A DNA stretch of 64,000 nucleotides from positions 434,001 to 498,000 of the forward strand of contig NZ_LR590470.1 in the NCBI RefSeq assembly GCF_901472535.1. The letters run 5' to 3'. Shown in pieces: positions 1 to 9,317 of this stretch. The notes beneath the pieces are model-generated. The model saw only the letters and a list, made by a program, of their open reading frames with translations. It did not search any database and was not told where the DNA came from. Every line of letters begins with the position of its first letter. Position 1 is the stretch's first letter. This DNA comes from Sphingobacterium daejeonense (GTDB lineage Bacteria; Bacteroidota; Bacteroidia; Sphingobacteriales; Sphingobacteriaceae). Position numbers and translations under genes: made by a program.

Positions 1-1211
1 AACTTGGTATTAGATGAAGGAATCCGTTTGGATGGTCGTGATGTTCGCACAGTACGTCCTATTTGGACAGAGGTAGATTACTTACCTGCTGCTCACGGTT
101 CAGCCGTGTTTACACGTGGGGAAACACAGTCATTGACTTCAGTTACATTAGGTGCTAAGGATGATGAACAAATGATCGATGGAGCATTCTTCCATGGTTA
201 CAACAAGTTTATCTTGCACTATAACTTCCCAGGTTTCTCAACAGGTGAAGTAAGACCAAACAGAGGTCCAGGCCGTCGTGAGGTTGGTCATGGTAACTTA
301 GCAATGCGTTCATTGAAACAAGTTCTTCCTACAGAAGACAATCCCTATACTATCCGTGTTGTATCTGATATCTTAGAATCAAATGGTTCTTCATCTATGG
401 CAACCGTATGTGCGGGTACTTTAGCATTGATGGATGCAGGTGTTAAAATCTCAGCTCCAGTTTCTGGTATCGCAATGGGATTGATCACTGATGAGAAAAC
501 CGGAAAATATGCTATCCTTTCAGATATCTTAGGTGATGAAGATCACTTGGGTGATATGGACTTTAAAGTTACCGGTACTGAAAAAGGTATCGTAGGATGT
601 CAGATGGACCTTAAGATCAATGGTCTTAAATGGGAAGTATTGACTCAAGCTTTAGATCAAGCTAAAGAAGCTCGTTTACATATTTTGGGAGAAATGGCTA
701 AGACTATTTCTGCTCCTCGTGAAGATTACAAACCTCACGCTCCACGTATCATCCAAATCTTGATCGATAAAGAATTTATCGGTGCTGTGATTGGACCAGG
801 TGGTAAAATCATCCAAGAAATGCAACGTGAAACTGGAGCTACAATTTCTATCGAAGAAGTTGATAACAAAGGTGTCGTTCAAATCTTCGCTGATAATAAA
901 GAGTCAATCGATGCTGCATTGGCAAGAATCAAAGCAATCGTTGCTAAACCAGAAATCGGTGAGACTTACGAAGGTAAAGTTAAATCTATCATGCCGTTTG
1001 GTGCTTTCGTAGAAATTATGCCGGAAAAGATGGTTTACTACATATCTCAGAAATTGATTGGAAACGTCTAGAAACTATGGACGGTGTATTCAAAGAAGGT
1101 GATATGGTTACTGTTAAACTTCTTGACATCGATAAGCAAGGTAAAATGAAACTTTCTCGTAAAGCTTTATTGCCACGCCCTCCAAAAGAAGACAAACCTA
1201 AGGAAGGATAA
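1..1211 (+). CDS. pnp: Polyribonucleotide nucleotidyltransferase (PNPase), 3' part, frameshifted
   Basis: PNPase degrades RNA phosphorolytically 3' to 5' and works in mRNA turnover. The gene enters from the left edge, so its start is outside the window. Visible are the second RNase PH domain ([36 protein letters not shown]), a KH domain with [11 protein letters not shown] near 780-850, and the start of an S1 domain ([17 protein letters not shown]). One G seems missing at about 1023-1025. The frame as given stops at 1071, whereas restoring the base continues the S1 domain ([20 protein letters not shown]) to a stop at 1209-1211. The indel is more likely a sequence error than a real truncation, because PNPase is highly conserved and the downstream frame is intact. 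Confidence 0.95.
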
Positions 1212-1215
1212 TTAT

Positions 1216-1243
1216 TTAGACACTAGACAATAGGTACTAGATA
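1216..1243. repeat. Heptamer repeat array, 4 units
   Basis: Four consecutive 7-bp units (TTAGACA, CTAGACA, ATAGGTA, CTAGATA) lie just after the pnp stop codon. They match, on the opposite strand, the TGTCTAN heptamers at 29501-29563. Function unknown. Confidence 0.55.
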
Positions 1244-1245
1244 TA

Positions 1246-1291
1246 AAAACAAAAAAGTCAGGGCATTTGCTCTGACTTTTTTGTTTTTTAA
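1246..1291 (+). terminator. Rho-independent terminator of pnp
   Basis: AAAAAAGTCAG and CTGACTTTTTT form a long stem around a small GC-containing loop and are followed by a T-rich run. It lies 35 bp after the pnp stop and before the GH95 gene. Confidence 0.85.
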
Positions 1292-1333
1292 ATGTTACGA
1301 GTATAGCGTGTTTATATTTTGTAACTTGATTAG

Positions 1334-3674
1334 ATGAAAAACCTAATAAACCTATTCCTAATTATATTTCCTGTATTTGTATATGGTCAAAAGGAGGATA
1401 TAAAACTTTGGTATCAACAGCCTGCAGCAAAATGGACAGAAGCACTGCCGCTTGGAAATGGGCGACTTGGAGCAATGGTTCATGGGCGAGTTGATCAAGA
1501 ATTATTTCAATTAAACGAGGAGAGTGTATGGGCGGGCAGCAAAATCAACAATAACAATAAACAATCAGCTGCTCATCTCAAGGAAATCCAAGATGCCATT
1601 TTTGAAAGCAGATTCGATGATGCCAAGGAATTGGCAACAAAATATATGGTAGGAACTCCAGCAAGGATTCGATCTTACCAACCAATGGGAAACCTTAGAG
1701 TGATATATCCTTGGAGTAAATCAGATTCAAAGGATTATTCACGTACGTTGCTTTTGAATGAAGGTTTGCATACAACTTCTTTTAACATCAATGGCAATAA
1801 AATAGATCAAACTTCTTTTATCTCGGCTGTTGATGATGCCCTTTTTTTAGATTGGAAATCTGATGAGCCTATTTCATTTAGTATAGAATTAGATAGAGCG
1901 AGGGATGTAAAGGAATATGGAGCTTGGCAAGACGGTGCTTATTATGTAGGGCAGATACAGGATTCGGTCAAAAAAGACAGTGGTCCTGCTGGAAATCATA
2001 TGAGATTCAGTGCGGGATTTAAAGTAATATCAATTGATGGAGAATTTGAGGTATTCAAGGATGAGGGTAAATCTGGAATTAAGGTTAAAAATATTAAGAA
2101 TTTGAAGTTAGCTTTCACAGGTGCAACGGACTATAATCTAGATAAACTTGATTTTGATCCTTCAATTGATCCTTTAAAGAATATCGAAAGACAGCTAAGC
2201 GGATTGAAAAGCAATTCAAATAGAGATTTCTATGCTTTGCATGTAAATGAACACAGATCAATGTTTGACCGAGTTTCTATTTCCTTAAATGCTGTTGGAG
2301 AATCTGAACTCCCAACAGATCAGCGTTTAAAGGCGTTCTCCGAAGGGACAGAGGATTTTGGTCTACCTGTTCTATTTTATCAGTATGGCCGATATTTATT
2401 AATGTCATCCAGCAGATCTCCGGGTCGACTTCCTGCAAATTTACAGGGTATTTGGAACCAAGAGTATGAAGCTCCTTGGAATTCAGACTTTCATACCAAC
2501 ATTAACTTGCAGATGAACTATTGGCCTGCGGAATCAGGTGATTTGGGTGAGACAAGTCTGATATTGGCAAATTTTATGAAGGAAATCGTTAAACCAGGTT
2601 CAGAAACTGCTAAGGAAATGTATGATGCTAATGGTTGGACGATCCATCATCTCACCGATCCTTTCGGCCGAACCGGGGTAGCTGACGGAGTATGGGGAGT
2701 ATCGCCAATGGCGGGACCTTGGATGACATTTCCAATTTATAGACACTATGCCTTTTCAAAAGATGAGAAATACCTTCGAGAAATAGCCTATCCTATATTA
2801 AAAGGTTCTTTGCTATGGGTTTTGGATTTCTTGGTTAAATCACCGGAAGGATATTTGGTAACTAATCCTTCACATTCTCCAGAAAATGAGTTTGAGACCG
2901 ATGTAAATGGGAAAACAGTTAAATCTCAACTCTCTTATGCAAGTACTATCGATATTCAGATTATCCATGAATTGTTTGATAATTTTGAGCAGGCGGCGAA
3001 AAAACTTAAAGTAGATCAGGATTTAGTTGAAAAAATTGTTGCCGTTAGATTGCAAATGCCTCCAATTCGAGTAGGCAAATCTGGTGCTATTCAAGAATGG
3101 ATTCATGATTATAAAGAAGTAGAACCGGGACATCGGCATATGTCGCACCTTTTGGGCCTGTATCCGGGTAATTCTATCAATCCAAATACAGTAGAATTAT
3201 TTTCAGCAGCTAAAAAAACGATAGAAAACCGTTTGTCTGCAGGTGGTGGACACACAGGCTGGAGTAAGGCATGGATCGTTAATTTTTTATGCTCGGTTGT
3301 TAGATGGAGAGAAAGCTAATGCGCATTTAAAGGAATTGATTGGCAAGACCTGTTTGCCGAATCTGTTCAGCACGCATCCCCCATTTCAAATTGATGGTAA
3401 TTTTGGAGGTGCTGCGGGATTTGCTGAAATGTTGATCCAATCTCAAAATGAAGATATTGTATTATTGCCTGCTATTCCATCAAGCTGGAAAAGCGGTTCA
3501 GTACATGGTTTAAAAGCTCGTGGTAATTATAAATTTAACTTTAATTGGTCTGAAGGCAAGATTCGAGATTTAGTAGTGAATTCAGATCAAACAGCTAATA
3601 TTTCTATTAAATTCAAAGGCAATAGTAAGCGGTTTGAGCTTAAGAAGGGTGAAAATAGGTTAAGTTTTGATTAA
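1334..3674 (+). CDS. GH95 alpha-L-fucosidase, secreted, frameshifted
   Basis: Predicted inverting alpha-1,2-L-fucosidase of glycoside hydrolase family 95, which removes terminal fucose (some members act on galactosides) from host or plant glycans. An N-terminal signal peptide (LINLFLIIFPVFVYG) is followed by the N-terminal beta domain (WYQQPAAKWTEALPLGNGRL). The (alpha/alpha)6 catalytic domain has NINLQMNYWPAE (Asn389/Asn391 position), SHSPENEF (Glu517) and QIDGNFGGAAGF with the catalytic-base Asp. A T6 run at 3283-3288 has one T too many. Frame 1 then ends at 3319 and the rest continues from about 3289 to 3674. The reconstructed protein is about 779 residues, the normal family length. The other sugar gene nearby is the GH92 mannosidase, but an unrelated lipoprotein and a DUF493 gene lie between them. 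Confidence 0.93.
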
Positions 3675-3836
3675 TTATTTAGGTGACTAAGTAGGTGTAA
3701 GGTCAAAAATATTTACTCATTGTATTTATAGGTTCACTCAATTTTCATAGGTTTTCACTCGTTTTGCTTGAACAAGTCTTTCATAATCAATTAGCTTAGT
3801 TTCATTAAATGATTTTATGAAATAAAACTAAAGATT

Positions 3837-4745
3837 ATGAAAACGAAGATTTTAATGATTTTGTTGGCTTTAATTATTTTTGGAGCGGGTTCTTGTAAAA
3901 AGGGTGACACTGGCCCGATAGGTCCCGAAGGGGAAAAAGGAGATAAAGGAGATAAAGGGGATGTTGGTGATACGGGTCAAAAAGGTGCTGATGGTTCGAT
4001 GTTTTACAGCGGTACAGTTGTTCCGGCAGCAACATTAGGAAAAGTCGGGGATTTCTACTTCAGAACCAATACTTATGATTTATACGGTCCCAAATCAGTA
4101 GCAGGATGGGGAAAAGCAACAAATATCAAAGGTGAAGACGGGAAAGATGGCAGAAACGGAACAAACGGAACAAATGGCACCAATGGTAAAGATGGATCAC
4201 AATTTTTATCTGGTACTTCTATTCCTGCAGCTACGTTAGGTAAGGTTGGGGATTTCTATTTCAATACTGCTCAGATGGTTCTTTATGGACCAAAATCAGC
4301 AACCGGTTGGGGAGTGGGGACAAATCTCAAAGCTGAGGCTCGGGTTATGTATTCGGGATGGAAAACTGCCGTTCGTACAAAGGATTCCATCATGGATGGA
4401 ACAGTCGTTCGTATCGCACATATCTATGCTCCTCAAATCACTGATGCTGTTATTGCTAATTCAGTTGTTATGATGTATCTAGATTATGGTGGTGGATTAT
4501 TCCCATTGCCATATACAAGTAGAGCAGGAGGTAGAATGAGTACCATAACATTTAAGCTTAAGAAGAGCGAACTTGTTGTTTACAGAATGGTTTATGACGG
4601 AGGAGCTTTATTGAATTTAGGATCTTTCATAAAATATAGGTATGTTATCATTCCAGGGAATCTTTATATGGGAATGAAAGATCGGAATGTCGATTTAAGA
4701 GATCCAGTAGCCGTGGAAAAAGCACTTAAGGAAATGAATGAATAA
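3837..4745 (+). CDS. Lipoprotein with collagen-like repeats and a duplicated module
   Basis: A 302-residue surface-type lipoprotein. The signal peptide ends in a lipobox (IIFGAGSC, Cys20). It is followed by Gly-X-Y collagen-like repeats (GDTGPIGPEGEKGDKGDKGD) and a module of about 35 residues (YSGTVVPAATLGKVGDFYF...LYGPKSVAGWG). A second Gly-X-Y stretch (GRNGTNGTNGTNGKDG) and a near copy of the module (LSGTSIPAATLGKVGDFYF) come next, then a C-terminal domain I do not recognise. Collagen-like lipoproteins of this form are common in Bacteroidota and their function is mostly unknown. I infer a stalk-like surface protein. It stands alone with its own terminator. Confidence 0.85.
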   Translation: MKTKILMILLALIIFGAGSCKKGDTGPIGPEGEKGDKGDKGDVGDTGQKGADGSMFYSGTVVPAATLGKVGDFYFRTNTYDLYGPKSVAGWGKATNIKGEDGKDGRNGTNGTNGTNGKDGSQFLSGTSIPAATLGKVGDFYFNTAQMVLYGPKSATGWGVGTNLKAEARVMYSGWKTAVRTKDSIMDGTVVRIAHIYAPQITDAVIANSVVMMYLDYGGGLFPLPYTSRAGGRMSTITFKLKKSELVVYRMVYDGGALLNLGSFIKYRYVIIPGNLYMGMKDRNVDLRDPVAVEKALKEMNE

Positions 4746-4786
4746 AATAAGAGGGATGTCAATTTGGCATCCCTCTTATTTTTTTA
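4744..4786. terminator. Bidirectional terminator between convergent genes
   Basis: AAATAAGAGGGATG and CATCCCTCTTATTT form a perfect stem with a short loop. A T-run follows on the + strand and an A/T-run serves the - strand. It overlaps the stop codons of the collagen-like lipoprotein and the DUF493 gene. Confidence 0.85.
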
Positions 4787-5110
4787 AAGCATCATTACAC
4801 CTGGTATTTCACCTACTTTTTTGTAGTAGTCTACTACCTCATCTGCACTGTTTACATAGTTCTCGATGGAGATAGATGTATACTTGCCACCTGAAGATTT
4901 TTTCTCAGAAAACTTAGCAGAAGCATGTGTAAATAAAGCTTTTACTTGCTCAGCTTGGTCAGAATCAGTTTTTACAATAAACTTGAACGTGTAGATTGTT
5001 GGAAACTGTTCTACTTCAATCAATTTCTCTTTAAAGTTTTTGTAGAAATCTTGATTGTTGCTGTCGTCTTGTATGTCTTTAATATTGATGTTATTGTTTA
5101 ATTCACTCAT
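4784..5110 (-). CDS. DUF493 (YbeD-like) family protein
   Basis: A 108-residue cytoplasmic protein of the DUF493/YbeD family, small ferredoxin-fold proteins thought to be allosteric regulators. The family pattern is visible: FPTIYTFKFIVKTDS, GKYTSISIENYVNSADEVVDYY and a hydrophobic C-terminal GVMML. A Shine-Dalgarno-like AAAGGAGAG lies just before the ATG, unusual in this AT-rich leader context and good support for this start. The biochemical role in Bacteroidota is not established. Confidence 0.85.
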   Translation of the reverse strand: MSELNNNINIKDIQDDSNNQDFYKNFKEKLIEVEQFPTIYTFKFIVKTDSDQAEQVKALFTHASAKFSEKKSSGGKYTSISIENYVNSADEVVDYYKKVGEIPGVMML

Positions 5111-5192
5111 TTTTATTTCTCTCCTTTCCCTTAGATATCAATAAGTGTACCCAAGGCCAATATATGACAAAACGCTATATTTTCAGATTTGT

Positions 5193-7457
5193 TTAGTTTT
5201 CCATGGAAGTTGGCAAAGATTTTTTCTGAGTTCCCAATTTCATGTTAGGCTTATCGCTCATTTGAAATTCCAGGGTTCCACCCTTCAACATATCCGCGTG
5301 CGTGATAAAAGACTTATTGTATTTTTCCCCATTTAGGGTTATGGAATTAATATATTTATTTGTCTTAGAATTGTTTTTGGCTACAATGGTAAATGATTTC
5401 CCGTTTGGCATGGTAATTTCCGCTTTATCGAGTACAGGGCTACCAAAAACATACTCTCCATTAACTGGAGAAGCCGGGTAAAGTCCCATCATTGACCATA
5501 CTGCCCAGGCACTCATTTGGCCAGCATCTTCATTACCCGCATAACCATCTGGTCTTTCATGATACATGGAGTCAATAATTGCTCTCACTTTTTCTTGAGT
5601 TTTCCATGGTTTGCCTAAATATGAATACATATAAGCTATATGGTGGCTAGGTTCATTTCCATGCGCATATTGACCAATAAATCCACTAGCATCCGGTGAT
5701 TTGTTCTCGCCAGTCATATACGATGGAGCTGTAAATAAAGTGTCCAACATTTTTTCCAAGCCATCTTTTTTAGGGAATTGCTTCGCAAGTCCCCTAACAT
5801 CGTGAGGGACGAAGAATGAATGTTGCCAAGCATTACCTTCTATGTATTGACTTTTTGCAAAATCATGCTCAGAATAGAAAGGATCAAAAGGTTCTACAAA
5901 ATTTCCGTTCTTTAACTTTGCACGCATAAAACCTGAATTAGGATCGAATAAATGGATGTAATTTTTAGCTCTTTTTGTAAATTCATCATATTCCTTTTTC
6001 TTGCCTAATTTCTTGGCTACTAAAGAAATGCAGTAATCATCAAATGCATATTCAAGTGTTGAGGTTACTGATCCTCCATAGACATCTTGAGGGACATATC
6101 CATACTCGATATAATCCGGAACTTGCCTGATCTGTTGATTTGCACTGGCCAACATCGCTTTGAAAGCTTTTTCTTGATCAATTCCTGGATCATCTTTTAA
6201 TACTGCATCAGCCAATACCGCGATAGCATGATAGCCAGTCATCGTATTGGTTTCAAAAGTACTTAAATCCCAAACTGGCAAAAGGCCGTTCTCATCATAA
6301 AAAGCCAGCATGCTATTCATCATGTCTGTATAACGTTCTGGCTGCGTAATGGTGAACAATGGTTTCAATGCTCTAAATGTATCCCAAAGTGAGAAAAGGG
6401 TATAACGTTGGCCATTATTTGGCATTTTATGAAGCTCTCCTTTATAATTTTTATATCCACCATCTGCATCTGAATAAAGAGTGGGTGAAACAGCGGTATG
6501 ATATAGCGCCGAATAGAATATTTTCTTTAGACTTTCATCTGATGATTCAACTTTGATCTTTCCTAATTCCTTATCCCATTTGCTTTCAGCTTGCTGCTTT
6601 ACCTCGTTGAAATTCCAATGTGGAATCTCGTTTAAAGCTTCTAATGCTTTATCTGTAGAGGTGGTCGACAAGGCTACTTTTAAATCTACGGGAGAAGTGT
6701 GGGGAAATATAAATTGGGCATTGACTGCTTTAACCGGCCCTTTAGTATCTTGATTGACCTGATTTACTTGTTTGTCAAAGGTTTTTTGACCATTCAATAG
6801 ATAAGATTTAAAAGATTGTTTAAATCGGATGGCAAAATAAATATGTTGTTTATTTGCCCAACCATATGAATACCTTTTCCCCACGACGGTGCTGTCATTT
6901 ACAATTTGTATTTCTGTATCCATTGGTCTATCCCAATTATAGGCATGTGCGAGGTCCAAACGGATAGTAGGCGTAGAGTTTTTGGAAAATAGATATTGGT
7001 GGAGACCGACTCTTTCGGTCGCAGTTAAGCGGGCAAATATTCCATTATCTAATCTCACGTCATAATATCCCGGGCTAGCATTTTCATTGTTGTGCGAAAA
7101 TTTAACTTTGGTGTCAAAGTCTTTCTTTGCAATAGGTTCATTAAGAGGCATGATGGCAATATCCAGCCAATCACCGATTCCAGTTCCACTCAGGTGCATA
7201 TGGCTAAATCCTGCGATTGAATCCGCAGAAATATGATATCCACTGACCCAATCCCAGCCATTTTTCCCATTGTCAGGAGACAATTGAACCAGAGAAAATG
7301 GAACTGTGGCGCCAGGATAAGTGTGTCCATGACCACCGGTACCGATAAAAGGATCAACAAATTTCGTATATTGTTGGGCGGCAACTTCTGAAGTGTTACA
7401 AAACATCAATCCTGTTGCTGCAAAAATTATTGCAAGTGATTTATAATGTAAGTTCAT
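5193..7457 (-). CDS. GH92 family alpha-mannosidase, secreted
   Basis: Calcium-dependent exo-alpha-mannosidase of glycoside hydrolase family 92, usually alpha-1,2 specific, trimming mannan or N-glycan chains. The chosen start at 7457 (MNLHYKSLAIIFAATGLMF) gives a clean signal peptide; 13 further codons upstream are open but not needed. Family motifs are FVDPFIGTGGHGHTYPGA, SHMHLSGTGIGDW, YSLWDTF-type TLFSLWDTFRALKPL, EGNAWQHSFFVPHD (general acid Glu) and GNEDAGQMSAWAVWSMMGLY (base Asp). About 754 residues, full length. It is divergently placed to a LacI-type regulator with a perfect palindrome in the shared 160-bp gap, so regulation by that protein is likely. Confidence 0.95.
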   Translation of the reverse strand: MNLHYKSLAIIFAATGLMFCNTSEVAAQQYTKFVDPFIGTGGHGHTYPGATVPFSLVQLSPDNGKNGWDWVSGYHISADSIAGFSHMHLSGTGIGDWLDIAIMPLNEPIAKKDFDTKVKFSHNNENASPGYYDVRLDNGIFARLTATERVGLHQYLFSKNSTPTIRLDLAHAYNWDRPMDTEIQIVNDSTVVGKRYSYGWANKQHIYFAIRFKQSFKSYLLNGQKTFDKQVNQVNQDTKGPVKAVNAQFIFPHTSPVDLKVALSTTSTDKALEALNEIPHWNFNEVKQQAESKWDKELGKIKVESSDESLKKIFYSALYHTAVSPTLYSDADGGYKNYKGELHKMPNNGQRYTLFSLWDTFRALKPLFTITQPERYTDMMNSMLAFYDENGLLPVWDLSTFETNTMTGYHAIAVLADAVLKDDPGIDQEKAFKAMLASANQQIRQVPDYIEYGYVPQDVYGGSVTSTLEYAFDDYCISLVAKKLGKKKEYDEFTKRAKNYIHLFDPNSGFMRAKLKNGNFVEPFDPFYSEHDFAKSQYIEGNAWQHSFFVPHDVRGLAKQFPKKDGLEKMLDTLFTAPSYMTGENKSPDASGFIGQYAHGNEPSHHIAYMYSYLGKPWKTQEKVRAIIDSMYHERPDGYAGNEDAGQMSAWAVWSMMGLYPASPVNGEYVFGSPVLDKAEITMPNGKSFTIVAKNNSKTNKYINSITLNGEKYNKSFITHADMLKGGTLEFQMSDKPNMKLGTQKKSLPTSMEN

Positions 7458-7485
7458 AAATGTCGTTATAAATAGTGTACTTATA

Positions 7486-7493
7486 CAAATGTA
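7486..7493 (-). promoter_or_regulatory. Candidate -7 box of GH92 gene
   Basis: On the - strand this reads TACATTTG, matching the Bacteroidota -7 consensus TAnnTTTG, 28 bp before the chosen ATG. No convincing -33 element was seen. Confidence 0.35.
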
Positions 7494-7540
7494 CATTTTT
7501 AAACCTAATAAACCCTTTTAGCCAAATTTTTAGCATTATA

Positions 7541-7560
7541 TTTAGCAAAGATTTGCTAAA
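7541..7560. promoter_or_regulatory. Perfect palindrome, candidate LacI-family operator
   Basis: TTTAGCAAAGATTTGCTAAA has two perfect 9-bp arms around GA. It sits in the shared region between the divergent GH92 and LacI-type genes. Partial TTAGC copies flank it (about 7519-7535 and 7560-7568). It is a probable autoregulatory and mannosidase operator. Confidence 0.55.
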
Positions 7561-7616
7561 ATTTAGCCGAGTTTATATATTTGATAGATTTTGAATAGCA
7601 GTTTTATTAACCTAAG

Positions 7617-8645
7617 ATGAGAAAACGTATATTAATTAGTGATATTGCCAAAAACCTAGGGGTCTCAGTAACTACAGTATCTTTTATTTTAAATGGAAAA
7701 GCAAAAGAGAAAAGAATTAGTGAGGGGTTGACTAAGCGTGTGCTAGATTATGTAAAAAAAGTGGGCTACAAGCCAAATCAATTAGCACAGAGTTTAAGAA
7801 CAGGCCAATCGAAAATCTTAGGACTTATTGTCGAAGATATTTCAAATCCATTCTTTTCAAATGTTGCCAAATATATCGAGCGTATAGCATATGATAATGG
7901 TTACCATATTATTTATTGCAGTATGGATAACGATGAAACTAAAGCTCGTGAATTGATCCAATTATTTTATGACAGACAAGTGGATGGCTATATCATTACA
8001 CTCCTGAAGGCTTGGATGACACGCTGGCCAATCTGATTAAAAATAATGTCCCATTGGTATTGTTTGACAGATACATACCACAATTTGGAAACCCATTATG
8101 TGGTGTTGGACAACTTTAACGGAGCATTCGAAGCAACAAAACATCTGCTTGAAAATCCGAACAACAAAAAAGTTGGCTTTGTTTCCTTGTATTCAAACCA
8201 AACTCAGATGCGCGACCGTCTTGAAGGTTATATGAAAGCAATCGATGATTTTCAGCAACAGGCTTTTATTAAGAAAGTGAAAATTGATGAAAATGAGGAT
8301 TCCTCGATAGATCAAATCCATGAATTTATCAATGCCAATAATCTGGATGCTGTTTTATTTGCAACCAACTATTTGGCTATTGATGGACTGAAAGCGGTAA
8401 AGAAGTTTAAAATGAAATTACCTCAAATGGTAGCCTTTGATGACCATACCCTGTTTAAGCTTTATGAACCTGGGATCAGTGTAGTTACGCAAGATACATC
8501 GGCGATCGCAAATGAATTGATTCATACTTTGCTGAATGAGATAAAGGGTAAAAACAAGGAATTACAAAAGATTGTAATTCCAAGTGAGTTATTAGTTCGC
8601 GGTTCGTCAGTTATTTCTGAGGAGTCGCTGGAACAAACTTCATAG
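7617..8645 (+). CDS. LacI-family transcriptional regulator, frameshifted
   Basis: A sugar-responsive repressor/activator of the LacI/GalR family. The N-terminal helix-turn-helix (ILISDIAKNLGVSVTTVSFI) and hinge are followed by a periplasmic-binding-protein-like effector domain (ILGLIVEDISNPFFSNVAKY). The frame is lost for about 80 bp between two compensating single-base changes: a base missing near 7999-8004 and one extra near 8078-8082. The out-of-register stretch reads EGLDDTLANLIKNNVPLVLF in the alternative frame, exactly what the family has there. The reconstructed length is about 343 residues. It is divergent from GH92, and its 3' end overlaps that of msrB by 35 bp. Confidence 0.9.
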
Positions 8646-9076
8646 ATATTGAATTGACACAATGCCTTGTGTTTTTTGGAGGTGAATCCTTCGCCTTCAA
8701 AAACATGCCCAAGGTGGGCCCCACATGCCGCACATAGAATCTCTGTTCTTCTTCCATCTGCATCAGTTTCTCTTTTTACAGCTCCCGGAATCTCATCGTC
8801 AAAGCTCGGCCATCCACAATGCGATTCAAATTTATCTTCCGATTTGTATAATGGTGCATCACATTGCTTACAAACATAAGTTCCTTTTTCTTTGTTATTC
8901 AAGAGTTGACCTGTAAATGGCCTTTCTGTTCCTTTATGTAAGATTACGTATTGTTCTTCCGCCGTTAATTTGTTGTATTTTTTGTCTTGTTCCATCTTAT
9001 TATCAGTTGAGTTTGATTGTGAATGAGCACATCCAGATAAAATAATTAAAAATAATATGCAATAGATCGCTTTCAT
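8611..9076 (-). CDS. msrB: Peptide methionine-R-sulfoxide reductase (lipoprotein form), frameshifted
   Basis: Reduces methionine-R-sulfoxide in damaged proteins, here probably in the periplasm. The protein has a lipoprotein signal (LFLIILSGC, Cys16), the MsrB fold (YVILHKGTERPFTGQLL, HCGWPSFDDEI), and the two zinc CxxC pairs (CKQC, CAAC). One A too many at 8672-8677 (T6 on the + strand) throws the last 20 codons out of frame. Restored, they read SKNTRHCVNSISMKFVPATP, which contains the catalytic Cys of the RHC motif, ending at 8611. Without that correction the enzyme would lack its active Cys and run on to 8522. Confidence 0.9.
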
Positions 9077-9200
9077 AGTGATGCTAATTTACGAAAAATA
9101 GATTGTTAAAAAATCAGGCTAATGTTAATTTGTAACGTGGTAGAGGCTCGATAACGGAGCTATTTAGAATGATTATAAATTGATAAATTAGGTCATCAAA

Positions 9201-9233
9201 TTGTCAGGGATTGCTTAATAAGTTATACTTTTG
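9201..9233 (+). promoter_or_regulatory. Candidate promoter of the act-cox operon
   Basis: TTG at 9201-9203 and TACTTTTG at 9226-9233 match the Bacteroidota -33 and -7 (TAnnTTTG) elements with a 22-bp spacer. Transcription would start near 9240, giving a leader of about 78 nt before actA. Confidence 0.45.
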
Positions 9234-9317
9234 TGCATTGTTTTGTACGGTATTGTGTACATGTACTGGAGAGTCAACAATTAATTATTACACATAAAAT
9301 AGTATAAAGTGCTAAAT

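Noticed and set aside
1334..7457. GH95 and GH92 genes as one utilisation locus
   Set aside because: They are on opposite strands and separated by an unrelated lipoprotein, a DUF493 gene and terminators, and no SusC/SusD pair is near.
8522..8610. Extended C-terminus of msrB over the LacI gene
   Set aside because: It arises from the +1 shift; the restored frame gives the catalytic RHC motif and stops at 8611.
9257..9266. GTACATGTAC palindrome before actA as an operator
   Set aside because: Only 10 bp, AT-rich, single copy, downstream of the likely promoter; no supporting context.
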